From an uncultured Porphyromonadaceae bacterium (GTDB taxonomy: Bacteria > Bacteroidota > Bacteroidia > Bacteroidales > Muribaculaceae): a stretch of DNA of 64,000 nt. A program made the position numbers and the translations under genes. This document shows, piece after piece, positions 33,595 to 41,905 of the stretch (the first letter of the stretch is position 1; every line of letters begins with the position of its first letter). The notes beneath the pieces were generated by a model, which did no database searches, had not been told where the DNA came from, and worked only from the letters and a program-made list of their open reading frames with translations. The stretch is taken from contig CALAVE010000044.1 in NCBI GenBank assembly GCA_937892215.1, forward strand, positions 1 through 64,000. Direction: 5' to 3'.

Positions 33595-34119
33595 TTAGAA
33601 AATGAACTGCATGAGAACCACATCGTGATAGTCTTTTCCGCGCTTAACCCAGTTTTTAAGCAAACCTGCGCGGTGAAAGCCGTGGTTATCGAAGAGCGCC
33701 AGGCAAGAGGTGTTGTCGTTCCGGATTAAGACATAGAGTTGACGCAGCCCGATGTGCTCGCCGGCATATTTCTTCACCAGTTCGATGGTGCGCTCACCGT
33801 AGCCTTGTCCCTGCAGAGAGGGGGCTATGAGAAGTCCCAACTCGGCCCTGTTGTTGAGCGGGTCGAAATTCATGAAGTCCACAATTCCGATGGACTGCCC
33901 CGTGGAAGCGAGAGTGACGATAAGACGAAGTTCGCGCTGGCTGTAGATGTCGGCACGGTAGGATGCGACATATTCCCTGAGAGCCTGCTTGGAGTAAGGA
34001 GCCACAGTGTCGGTCACGGTCCAGAAACGGCTATCGTTCTCCCATTCGTAGAGAATGTCGATGTCGGAAGGCTCCATGGCCCGGAGACGAATAACGCCGT
34101 CGGAGGTGAGTTCGTTCAT
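33595..34119 (-). CDS. GNAT-family acetyltransferase
   Basis: 174 aa. Acetyl-CoA-binding motif A is GLLIAPSLQGQGYGERTI, with the beta bulge and FDNHGFHRAGLLKNWV near the end, resembling the SpeG/RimJ subgroups that acetylate polyamines or protein N-termini. It overlaps the preceding glycosyltransferase gene by 4 bp, so translation is coupled. Substrate not predictable. Confidence 0.85.
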   Translation of the reverse strand: MNELTSDGVIRLRAMEPSDIDILYEWENDSRFWTVTDTVAPYSKQALREYVASYRADIYSQRELRLIVTLASTGQSIGIVDFMNFDPLNNRAELGLLIAPSLQGQGYGERTIELVKKYAGEHIGLRQLYVLIRNDNTSCLALFDNHGFHRAGLLKNWVKRGKDYHDVVLMQFIF

Positions 34120-35240
34120 AGTTGTGTCATTTTAGGTGTTATCAGTAAGTGGTTCTCGGCGGAATAGATGTGAAAATCCAGTCCTGGACGCGAGTACCGG
34201 TCGATCATGGAAATAATTTCCGCGTAGGAATAGATGGAGTTGTCCAAAACGACCTGGGCGCTGCCCGATGCGGGAATCTCAGATGAGAATGAATCCAGTT
34301 TCAAGTGGCCGGCAATTTTCTCGGCATTCTTGCCGGTTATCACCCACGCTTGCCCAAGGTTATCACGCTTATGGCGTGGGAACAGGCGAGTAAGAAGACG
34401 GCTCAACTTTGCGGCAGTCTTCCGCAGCCAGACGCCGGCCTTGATTATGGGGTAGGCAATGGTACCGAATCGCGGGAAGTGCTTCTTGTAGAAGATGAGC
34501 ATGGCACCGTAAAAGATTTCCACGTAGCGCATGGACTCTTTCTTTGTGCTCTCGCCCTTATAATGGATTATGGGAACGGGGAGATACCAGTTTTCATATC
34601 CGGCCTTGACGATGCGATACGAGAGGTCGATGTCCTCACCATACATGAAGAAATCCTCGTCGAATCCGCCGAGTTGCCGGAGCAAATCGGTGCGGCAGAA
34701 CATATAGGCTCCGGCAAGGATGTCGATGCTGTGAGAGTGGTGCTCGCTGAGATAGCGCAGATGATACTTGGCAAAGAGCGGAGAACGCGGGAACAAATTG
34801 GAGAGGCCGAAAATCTTGCAGAAGGACACCCATGGCGTGGGGAAAGCCCGCTTGGACTCGGGCAGGAAACGGCCGTTAGCGTCGAGCATACGCACACCGA
34901 TGGCCCCACAACGCTCATGCGTCCGCATCCATTCAATGCACTGCGATAGCGCATCGTGGCTGATGATGGTGTCGGGGTTGAGGATAAGAGTGAACTTTCC
35001 TTGCGCCATGGCGATGGCCTGATTATTAGCACATGCGAAGCCCACGTTCACGGTGTTTTCAACGAATCGCGCACGGTCGCCAAAACGTTCACGGCTGTGA
35101 GAAATGGAGTCGTCATCTGAGCGGTTGTCAACCACGATTACCTCACCGCTGATGCCCTGAAGAGCCTGGAGAACAGATGCGAGAGTCTGCTCCAGAAAGT
35201 ATTTTACCCTGTAATTTACTATTACTACTGAAATCTCCAT
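34116..35240 (-). CDS. family 2 glycosyltransferase, rhamnosyltransferase-like
   Basis: 374 aa from the ATG at 35240 (MEISVVIVNYRVKYFLEQTL). GT-A features VVDNRSDDDS, LNPDTIISHDAL and DEDFFMYGEDIDLSYR are present, the pattern of WbbL-like dTDP-rhamnosyl transferases acting on cell-surface glycans. C-terminal about 100 residues are basic with membrane-associated character (KLSRLLTRLFPRHKRDN). Coupled to the GNAT gene. Confidence 0.88.
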   Translation of the reverse strand: MEISVVIVNYRVKYFLEQTLASVLQALQGISGEVIVVDNRSDDDSISHSRERFGDRARFVENTVNVGFACANNQAIAMAQGKFTLILNPDTIISHDALSQCIEWMRTHERCGAIGVRMLDANGRFLPESKRAFPTPWVSFCKIFGLSNLFPRSPLFAKYHLRYLSEHHSHSIDILAGAYMFCRTDLLRQLGGFDEDFFMYGEDIDLSYRIVKAGYENWYLPVPIIHYKGESTKKESMRYVEIFYGAMLIFYKKHFPRFGTIAYPIIKAGVWLRKTAAKLSRLLTRLFPRHKRDNLGQAWVITGKNAEKIAGHLKLDSFSSEIPASGSAQVVLDNSIYSYAEIISMIDRYSRPGLDFHIYSAENHLLITPKMTQL

Positions 35241-35410
35241 TGCTACGTCATGAGAGTGAATTATCATCGACGGAGGGGGACGAAAAAATGCGACATCTGC
35301 CCTACCGAAGATGCAAAGTTACACAATTTTCCTCAATCACAAGCGGCCGAAGAGAGATAAGGTGAGGTGGAAGCGGAAAATTTCCGGGCAAGAGATGCAA
35401 GAAAATAAGA

Positions 35411-35439
35411 AGGGCGTGTACCTGTGAGGGACACGTCCT
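35411..35439 (-). terminator. possible rplT operon terminator
   Basis: On the minus strand AGGACGTGT and ACACGCCCT form a mostly paired stem (one mismatch) followed by TTCTTATTTTC, about 80 bp past rplT. Weak but well placed. Confidence 0.45.
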
Positions 35440-35517
35440 GCTTGTAGTTCGAGGTTAACCCCACGCGCGTCTCAAAAGCGAGCCGGGGTGGGGCATGTAA
35501 CTCTAAGTATGCTATGA

Positions 35518-35868
35518 TTAAGCGTTCTTAGCCTTCTCAACGATAGCCTTGAAAGCCTCTGGGTTGTTCATAGCGAGGTCGGCGAGCACCTTGCGGTTAA
35601 TCTCAATACCAGCCTTGTGAAGCAGTCCCATCAACTTAGAGTAAGAAAGGTCCTCCTGACGAGCGGCAGCGTTGATACGCTGAATCCACAGAGCGCGGAA
35701 GTTACGTTTCTTGTTCTTGCGGTCGCGATAAGCGTAGGTCAAACCTTTTTCCCAAGTGTTCTTGGCAACGGTCCAGACGTTCTTGCGTGCGCCGAAATAA
35801 CCTCTTGTAAGTTTAAGAATCTTTTTACGTTTTGCTCTTGAAGCAACGTGATTAACTGATCTTGGCAT
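35518..35868 (-). CDS. rplT: 50S ribosomal protein L20
   Basis: 116 aa, the family length. The basic N-terminus MPRSVNHVASRAKRKKILK and GYFGARKNVWTVAKN are the L20 signature that threads into 23S rRNA. Last gene of the thrS-infC-rpmI-rplT order. Translation autocontrol by L20 is known in other bacteria but no L20 leader was identified. Confidence 0.97.
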   Translation of the reverse strand: MPRSVNHVASRAKRKKILKLTRGYFGARKNVWTVAKNTWEKGLTYAYRDRKNKKRNFRALWIQRINAAARQEDLSYSKLMGLLHKAGIEINRKVLADLAMNNPEAFKAIVEKAKNA

Positions 35869-35995
35869 TTTTTAAAAAATTGTTTTGACTGTTAGCGGCA
35901 AAAAACTTGCTCTTTTGTGCTAAACACTCGGTTAATAAAAATGTTTGAAATCTCTTAGATTAAAAAAATTGAAGTTAGGCGGGAAAAGCCGCTTC

Positions 35996-36193
35996 TCATT
36001 TCTTGACGAGGAGTTCACGAACAGAATTGATGTTCGCTTTCACCACGATGCTGGAGTGAGTGAGGTTTCTCTTACGCTTTTTGCTCTTCTTAGTCAGGAT
36101 GTGACTCTTGTAAGCATGCTTCCTTTTAATCTTTCCTGTTCCGGTAAAGGAGAACCTTTTTTTGGCACCGGAATTAGTTTTAACTTTTGGCAT
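35996..36193 (-). CDS. rpmI: 50S ribosomal protein L35
   Basis: 65 aa from the ATG at 36193 (MPKVKTNSGAKKRFSFTGTG), which is the L35 N-terminus; an earlier in-frame start adds 14 unrelated residues. Highly basic as expected for an rRNA-binding protein. Between infC and rplT in the standard order. Confidence 0.95.
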   Translation of the reverse strand: MPKVKTNSGAKKRFSFTGTGKIKRKHAYKSHILTKKSKKRKRNLTHSSIVVKANINSVRELLVKK

Positions 36194-36267
36194 TTTGTAA
36201 TAGTTTAAAAAATTATTAATATTGGGACCAGGCACTTACCAAGCCTGATGCCCTTCTTTTATGCTGA

Positions 36268-36927
36268 TTAATCTTCACTTTCTGGAGCCGACTGAGCCGG
36301 AGCGTCTTTTTTCTTGGCAGCACCCGGTTTTTTTGGCGAAATCATGATGGTCATGCGTTTTCCCTCGAGAACAGGCATCTGGTCAACTTTTCCGTACTCT
36401 TCGAGGTCGTTAGCGAATCGGAGCAGTAGCACCTCGCCTTGTTCCTTAAAGAGAATGGAGCGTCCCTTGAAGAAGACGTAGGACTTAACCTTTGCACCTT
36501 CCTTGAGGAATCCGATGGCGTGCTTGAGTTTGAACTCATAGTCGTGGTCATCGGTTTGTGGTCCGAACCTGATTTCCTTAACGACCACCTTATTAGCCTT
36601 AGCCTTCTGTTCCTTGAGTCGCTTACGCTGCTGGTACTGGAACTTCTGGTAGTCCATAACGCGGCAGACGGGGGGATTAGCAGTGGGCGCTATTTCGATA
36701 AGGTCGAGCCCCTGGTCGTCGGCTATACGCATAGCCTGAGCGATGCTGTAAACGCCTTCGTCCACATTGTCGCCGACGAGCCGCACCTCGCGAGCGGTAA
36801 TCTGCTCGTTGATGGCGTGCGAATCCTTATCCTTCTTGCCACTGCGGGCAAAACGGTCGTTACGTTGCGGACGCGGTCCGCTGTTGATGGGCTTCTTGGG
36901 CCCGCTCCAGAAAGGTTTTTTCTCCAT
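36268..36927 (-). CDS. infC: translation initiation factor IF-3
   Basis: 219 aa. It has a 40-residue basic N-terminal extension (MEKKPFWSGPKKPINS...) beyond the usual IF-3, then the N-domain (NEQITAREVRLVGD), the linker, and the C-domain (DYEFKLKHAIGFLKEG). An acidic/Ala tail follows. IF-3 keeps the subunits apart and checks the start codon. It begins 9 bp after the thrS stop; start codon is ATG rather than the AUU found in E. coli. Confidence 0.96.
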   Translation of the reverse strand: MEKKPFWSGPKKPINSGPRPQRNDRFARSGKKDKDSHAINEQITAREVRLVGDNVDEGVYSIAQAMRIADDQGLDLIEIAPTANPPVCRVMDYQKFQYQQRKRLKEQKAKANKVVVKEIRFGPQTDDHDYEFKLKHAIGFLKEGAKVKSYVFFKGRSILFKEQGEVLLLRFANDLEEYGKVDQMPVLEGKRMTIMISPKKPGAAKKKDAPAQSAPESED

Positions 36928-36936
36928 TAATTAAGT

Positions 36937-38871
36937 TTAAAATTTAGTCATTTTCTCAACTTCTTGAGCAATGCCGGCTGCAAAGGTAGTAATTTTTTCC
37001 GAACCTTTATCACCTTCGCCCTGTTTTCTTACAGAAACTTCCTCAGAAGCAGATTCTTTCTCGCCAACGATGAGGAGGTATGGAATGCGCTTAAGTTCGT
37101 TGTCGCGAATCTTTTTGCCGATTTTCTCGTTCCGGTCGTCGATGATGGCGCGAACGTCGTATTCGTCGAGGACATCAACGACATGCTTAGCATAGTCGTT
37201 ATATTTTTCGCTGATGGGGAGCACCACAGCCTGGTCGGGTGCGAGCCAGAGCGGGAGTTTGCCGGCGGTGTGCTCGAGCAGCACAGCCACGAAGCGTTCG
37301 AGCGAGCCGAATGGGGCGCGGTGAATCATGACCGGGCGGTGCTTGAGGTTGTCGGAGCCGGTGTATTCCAGTCCGAACCGCTCGGGCAGGTTGTAGTCCA
37401 CCTGGATGGTGCCGAGTTGCCAGCGGCGTCCCAGAGCGTCCTTCACCATGAAGTCGAGTTTAGGTCCATAGAAAGCGGCCTCGCCGGTAACCTGCTTAGC
37501 CTTGAGGCCTTTTTCCTCGCAAGCCTCGATGATGGCGCGCTCGGCCTTGTCCCAGACCTCATCGGTGCCGACGTATTTTTCCTTGTGGTTGGGGTCGCGG
37601 AGCGAGATTTGAGCCTCGTAATCGAAGCCAAATCGAGTGAGCACGAAGGAGATTATCTCCATCACGCCCAGGAACTCCTGCTTGAGCTGGTCGGGGGTGC
37701 AGAAGAGGTGCGCGTCGTCTTGCGTGAAGCTACGTACACGAGTGAGTCCGTGAAGTTCACCACTCTGTTCATAGCGATAGACGGTTCCGAACTCGGCGAA
37801 ACGCAGAGGCAGGTCCTTGTAACTGCGGGGGGCAGTGCGATAGATTTCGCAGTGGTGCGGGCAGTTCATGGGTTTGAGGAAGTATTCCTCGCCTTCCTCG
37901 GGAGTGTGGATGGGCTGGAAGGAGTCCTTTCCATACTTGGCATAGTGCCCTGAAGTGACATAAAGCATCTTGTTTCCGATGTGCGGAGTAATCACCTGGA
38001 GATAGCCATACTTGCGCTGAATCTTGGTGAGCATGTCCTGGAGACGGTTACGCAGAGCGGCGCCCTTGGGCAGCCACAGAGGCAGGCCCGGTCCCACGTT
38101 CTGTGAGAAGGCAAAGAGTTCCATTTCCTTGCCGAGTTTGCGATGGTCTCGTTTCTTGGCTTCCTCGAGCAGGGTGAGATACTCGTCGAGCATCTTCTTC
38201 TTGGGGAAGGAGATACCGTAGATGCGCACCAGTTGCTTGCGCTTCTCGTCGCCGCGCCAGTAGGCACCGGCGATGGAGAGCACCTTAACGGCCTTGATGG
38301 GCTCGGTGCTGGGGATGTGCGGTCCACGGCAGAGGTCGGTGAAGTTGCCTTGCGTGTAGGTGGTGATGTGTCCGTCTTCCAGTTCGGAGATAAGTTCGCA
38401 CTTGAGCGTCTGACCCTTGTCGCCAAAGAACTTGAGTGCATCGTCCTTGCTTATGTCGCGGCGAACCACGGCTTCCTTACGAGCCACGAGTTCGGCCATT
38501 TTTTTCTCAATTTTCTCGAAATCGGCACTGGTGATGGTGTTGTCGCCCGGGTCGATGTCATAGTAGAAACCGTTCTCGATAGCGGGGCCGATACCGAACT
38601 GTATTCCCTGATACAGTTCTTGGAGCGCCTCGGCGAGCAAGTGTGCCGAAGTGTGCCAGAATGCGTGCTTGCCCTCGGGGTCGTCCCACTTGAAGAGCTT
38701 AATCTCACCGTCGGAGTCGATGGGTCGGTTGATATCCCATTCCTCGTCATTAAACTTAGCGGCAATAATCACTCTTGCCAAACCATCGCTGATGCTTTGC
38801 GCAATCTGCTGGGGCGTAACGCCCGGTTCAAACTGCTTTACGTTTCCATCCGGAAATTTAACGTTTATCAT
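36937..38871 (-). CDS. thrS: threonyl-tRNA synthetase
   Basis: 644 aa class II synthetase with N-terminal TGS and editing domains (HTSAHLLAEALQELY motif for mischarged Ser-tRNA removal), the zinc-binding MNCPHHCEIY, and the aminoacylation core and anticodon domain at the end. Charges tRNA-Thr. First gene of the thrS-infC-rpmI-rplT operon. An IS inserted upstream (38951-40294) on the other side. Confidence 0.97.
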   Translation of the reverse strand: MINVKFPDGNVKQFEPGVTPQQIAQSISDGLARVIIAAKFNDEEWDINRPIDSDGEIKLFKWDDPEGKHAFWHTSAHLLAEALQELYQGIQFGIGPAIENGFYYDIDPGDNTITSADFEKIEKKMAELVARKEAVVRRDISKDDALKFFGDKGQTLKCELISELEDGHITTYTQGNFTDLCRGPHIPSTEPIKAVKVLSIAGAYWRGDEKRKQLVRIYGISFPKKKMLDEYLTLLEEAKKRDHRKLGKEMELFAFSQNVGPGLPLWLPKGAALRNRLQDMLTKIQRKYGYLQVITPHIGNKMLYVTSGHYAKYGKDSFQPIHTPEEGEEYFLKPMNCPHHCEIYRTAPRSYKDLPLRFAEFGTVYRYEQSGELHGLTRVRSFTQDDAHLFCTPDQLKQEFLGVMEIISFVLTRFGFDYEAQISLRDPNHKEKYVGTDEVWDKAERAIIEACEEKGLKAKQVTGEAAFYGPKLDFMVKDALGRRWQLGTIQVDYNLPERFGLEYTGSDNLKHRPVMIHRAPFGSLERFVAVLLEHTAGKLPLWLAPDQAVVLPISEKYNDYAKHVVDVLDEYDVRAIIDDRNEKIGKKIRDNELKRIPYLLIVGEKESASEEVSVRKQGEGDKGSEKITTFAAGIAQEVEKMTKF

Positions 38872-38950
38872 ACTTTGTAAAGTTTACTATTTTTACAATA
38901 GTTCGGTAAATTTTTAAAAATTGAAGTTTATATGTCTTCTTTTGATAACT

Positions 38951-40294
38951 CGTTGAAAATCAACATAGTATTAACAAAATTTAGCACTTAAAATTTGGCT
39001 AATCCGCTGATTATCAGTAACTTTGATAATTATTCCACGATTGTCAAAACTATGCTGATATTCGAACTGATTAGCCAATATGAGAGCATCTGCCGCATGG
39101 CGATGAGCGGATGCGCTGCAAAGTTAAACAAAAGTATTAAGACTAACATCATTGAGATACTGATTTTAATCATGGCCATACCCAGAAAGATTAATTTCCT
39201 GCAGCTGGGCCGCTACGGAAGGCGCGGCGAGCAGTGCTACCGCCAGACATTCGGTCGGCGGTTCGACTGGCTGCAATTCAATATGAACCTGGCATCGGAC
39301 CGTTTCCAATACGGATGCCGCCGGCTGGCCATTGCCATAGACCCGAGTTACGTGTCTAAGGCAGGCAGGAAGACGCCCCACGTGGGACGCTTCTGGTCTG
39401 GCTGCGCCTCTGCCGTAAAGCACGGGCTGGAGATATTGGGCATCGGCCTGGTGGACGCTGACCTGCGGGACTGCATGATGCTGCGCGCCGTTCAGACGAT
39501 GGCGGTCGGTGAGCTCAAGGCGATGGAGATGACACTGAACCAGTGGTATATCGCTGTGCTCAAGAAGTACGCCCCGCAGTTGAGACGCATCACGGACTGT
39601 GTAGTAGCCGATGCAGCCTTCTCCGTCAAGCCCTTCGTCGATGACCTGCTGGACATCGGCTTCCACCTGGTCAGCCGTCTTCGCAATGACGCGGTGCTGT
39701 ATTACCTCCACCAGGGCGGAAGCACCTGCAAGAGGGGACGGCCCAGGAAATTCGACGGCAAGATAGACTTTGACCACCTCGACATGGACAGGATGGAGGA
39801 GATGACCATCGGCCGCGACGGAGAGAAAGCCTACGAGATCATCGCCCACAGCAAGGCTCTCGGCAGGGATGTCAGGCTCGTGGTGCATATCCTGCGTGAC
39901 GGCTCGCACAGGCTCTACTTCTCTACCGACACCGCCATGCGGGGCATCGATGTGTTCGACATCTACCACACGCGGTTCCAAATCGAATTCTGTTTCCGAG
40001 ACGGGCACCAGTTCACTGGCCTCAAGGATTGCCAGGCAAGGGACGAGGACAAGCTCGACTTCGCCTTCAACGCCTCCTTCGCCGCCGTGAACATCGTCAA
40101 AACGATGCGCAAGCAACTTGGACTCGACCTATCAATCGGACAGATTAAGTCGCTGATGGTCAACGCACACATGTTAATCCGATTTTTTAACGTGTTCGGT
40201 ATCGACCCGAACAAGGCTTTAAATGCTAAACGTGTCAAAGAACTCTTCGGTATAGCGGCAAGAGCCGCTTAACCACATATATTAATTTTTAACG
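38951..40294 (+). mobile_element. IS4-type insertion sequence
   Basis: About 1.34 kb flanked by imperfect 17-bp inverted repeats, CGTTGAAAATCAACATA at 38951 and its counterpart ending at 40294 (three mismatches). TTGATAA stands at 38942-38948 and again at 40300-40306 and may be a target duplication, though the distances to the repeats differ by 3 bp. It carries one transposase and lies between thrS and the 5'-nucleotidase gene. Confidence 0.65.
39052..40272 (+). CDS. IS4-family transposase
   Basis: About 406 aa from the ATG at 39052; 19 earlier TTG-started codons are unlikely. DDE elements are visible: IDPSYVSKAG (first Asp), CVVADAAFS (second Asp) and the YHTRFQIEFCFRD block containing the catalytic Glu in the IS4-type Y-2-R-3-E-6-K/R layout. 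It cuts and rejoins the IS ends. The frame is complete, with no stop, so the element may be active. Confidence 0.88.
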   Translation: MLIFELISQYESICRMAMSGCAAKLNKSIKTNIIEILILIMAIPRKINFLQLGRYGRRGEQCYRQTFGRRFDWLQFNMNLASDRFQYGCRRLAIAIDPSYVSKAGRKTPHVGRFWSGCASAVKHGLEILGIGLVDADLRDCMMLRAVQTMAVGELKAMEMTLNQWYIAVLKKYAPQLRRITDCVVADAAFSVKPFVDDLLDIGFHLVSRLRNDAVLYYLHQGGSTCKRGRPRKFDGKIDFDHLDMDRMEEMTIGRDGEKAYEIIAHSKALGRDVRLVVHILRDGSHRLYFSTDTAMRGIDVFDIYHTRFQIEFCFRDGHQFTGLKDCQARDEDKLDFAFNASFAAVNIVKTMRKQLGLDLSIGQIKSLMVNAHMLIRFFNVFGIDPNKALNAKRVKELFGIAARAA

Positions 40295-40319
40295 AAATAT
40301 TGATAAAAAAACTGGAGAT

Positions 40320-41837
40320 ATGAAAACTTTAAGGAACATGTTTATTGCCGTTATGGCGATGGTGCTGACAGCCCCCGGCGTCGGTGCTGAGAAGTTAGTG
40401 ATTATTTCGGCTAATGATACCCATAGCCAGATAGAACCTGCACCAGATGGAAATGGCGGAGCGCTTCGTCAGAAGGCGTTGTTCCGTCAGGTCAGGAATG
40501 AGAACGAGAACACACTGTTTGTTCACTGTGGTGACGCCGTTCAGGGTACGGTTTACTTTAACCTCTATAAGGGTGATGTGGAGTATGCTCTGCTGGACAG
40601 TCTGGGCTATGACATCATAACACTGGGAAACCATGAGTTTGACAACGGCATGGCCGGCTTTGCCGACAAGTATGCACGCATCAAGGCAGAGAAGGTGAGT
40701 GCGAACTACGACGTGAGCGCGTCGCTGCTGGCGGGTCAGTTCAAGCCCTACGTGATTAAGGCTTACGGCGATAAGCGAGTGGGCGTGTTCGGAGTGAACG
40801 TGAATCCAGTGGGGATGATAGCGGATGGACATTACGACGGAATCCGCTATCTCAATGCACTGGACGTGGCTGACGCAACGGCAAAGTATCTGAAGGAGGT
40901 TCAGAAAGTGGATTACGTGGTGATGATTTCGCACATTGGCTATAACTCGATGGATCCGCGTGAACCGAACGACTCGCTAATAGTTGCCACGAGTCACTAC
41001 ATAGACCTGGTGATAGGCGGCCACTCACACACGGTGATTAAACCGAACACAAATTATTCGGACGTGCTGAATGCCGATGGCAAGGTGGTTGTAATAGGTC
41101 AGAACGGTAAGAGCGGCAAGATAGTGGGCCGCTACGACGTGGACCTGGACACGAAGGAGGTGAAGTATAGCCACATCAGTATAGACAAGAGTCTGGACGC
41201 CGCCGCGGCGCAGGAGAAGGCGCTGGAAGCGTGGCTGGAGCCTTATCGTCACGGAGTGGATTCGCTGATGAACAATCCTGTGGGAGAGTCGGCTCGCGCA
41301 TGGAAGAATCACAGTTACACGTCTCAGAACTGGGTGTGCGACGCGTCGCTGGAGATAGTGAAGAAGATTTCGGGCATTAAAGATGTGGACTGCGCGATTA
41401 TGAACAAGGGTGGCGTCCGCGTGGATATGCCCGCCGGCGTGCTGACTGAGGGCTTGATTAACTCGATGTTCCCGTTTGACAACCGCTATGTGGTGCTGAA
41501 CATAAAGGGTTCGGACCTGCTTGACGCGCTGAAGTCGATGGCAAACCGAGGCGGCGATGCCATGAGCAAGGAGTTGCGAGTGGAATTTAACGCCAAGGCT
41601 GAGATATTGAGTGCGAAACTGAACGGCAAGAAGGTGAATCCTGACAAGATGTACAAGGTGGCGACGATAGACTACTTGGCCAACGGCGGCGACTACATGG
41701 AAGGCTTTAAGCGCGCAGAGAAACTGTGGGTGGACGGAACGCCCTACGGAGTGCACATCCTTCAGTATGTGAAAGATCTGAAGAGCCAAGGTAAGAAGGT
41801 GGATTCGACCGACGAGGTGAGAATGAAGCAGAAATAA
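40320..41837 (+). CDS. exported 5'-nucleotidase / UshA-like metallophosphatase
   Basis: 505 aa with a signal peptide (MFIAVMAMVLTAPGVGA). N-terminal calcineurin-type metallophosphatase with NDTHSQIE, VHCGDAVQG and GNHEFDNG; C-terminal 5'-nucleotidase domain with substrate-stacking aromatic residues (ANGGDYMEGF). It removes phosphate from nucleotides outside the cytoplasm. In many relatives the two halves are separate genes, here one chain. It follows the IS by 25 bp, so its native promoter may lie beyond or inside the IS. Confidence 0.9.
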   Translation: MKTLRNMFIAVMAMVLTAPGVGAEKLVIISANDTHSQIEPAPDGNGGALRQKALFRQVRNENENTLFVHCGDAVQGTVYFNLYKGDVEYALLDSLGYDIITLGNHEFDNGMAGFADKYARIKAEKVSANYDVSASLLAGQFKPYVIKAYGDKRVGVFGVNVNPVGMIADGHYDGIRYLNALDVADATAKYLKEVQKVDYVVMISHIGYNSMDPREPNDSLIVATSHYIDLVIGGHSHTVIKPNTNYSDVLNADGKVVVIGQNGKSGKIVGRYDVDLDTKEVKYSHISIDKSLDAAAAQEKALEAWLEPYRHGVDSLMNNPVGESARAWKNHSYTSQNWVCDASLEIVKKISGIKDVDCAIMNKGGVRVDMPAGVLTEGLINSMFPFDNRYVVLNIKGSDLLDALKSMANRGGDAMSKELRVEFNAKAEILSAKLNGKKVNPDKMYKVATIDYLANGGDYMEGFKRAEKLWVDGTPYGVHILQYVKDLKSQGKKVDSTDEVRMKQK

Positions 41838-41842
41838 AGGAG

Positions 41843-41878
41843 TGTTCTACAGAATCCACCTATAAAATTTGTAGAACA
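41843..41878 (+). other. hairpin between 5'-nucleotidase and GH3 genes
   Basis: TGTTCTACA (41843-41851) and TGTAGAACA (41870-41878) are perfect inverted repeats around an 18-nt loop, with no T run. It lies in the 68-bp gap and could attenuate or stabilise the transcript. Confidence 0.4.
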
Positions 41879-41905
41879 TCCTATAAAAACATATTAAAGG
41901 AGCGA

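Noticed and set aside
39166..40116. 316-codon minus ORF within the IS
   Set aside because: Antisense shadow of the GC-rich transposase gene.
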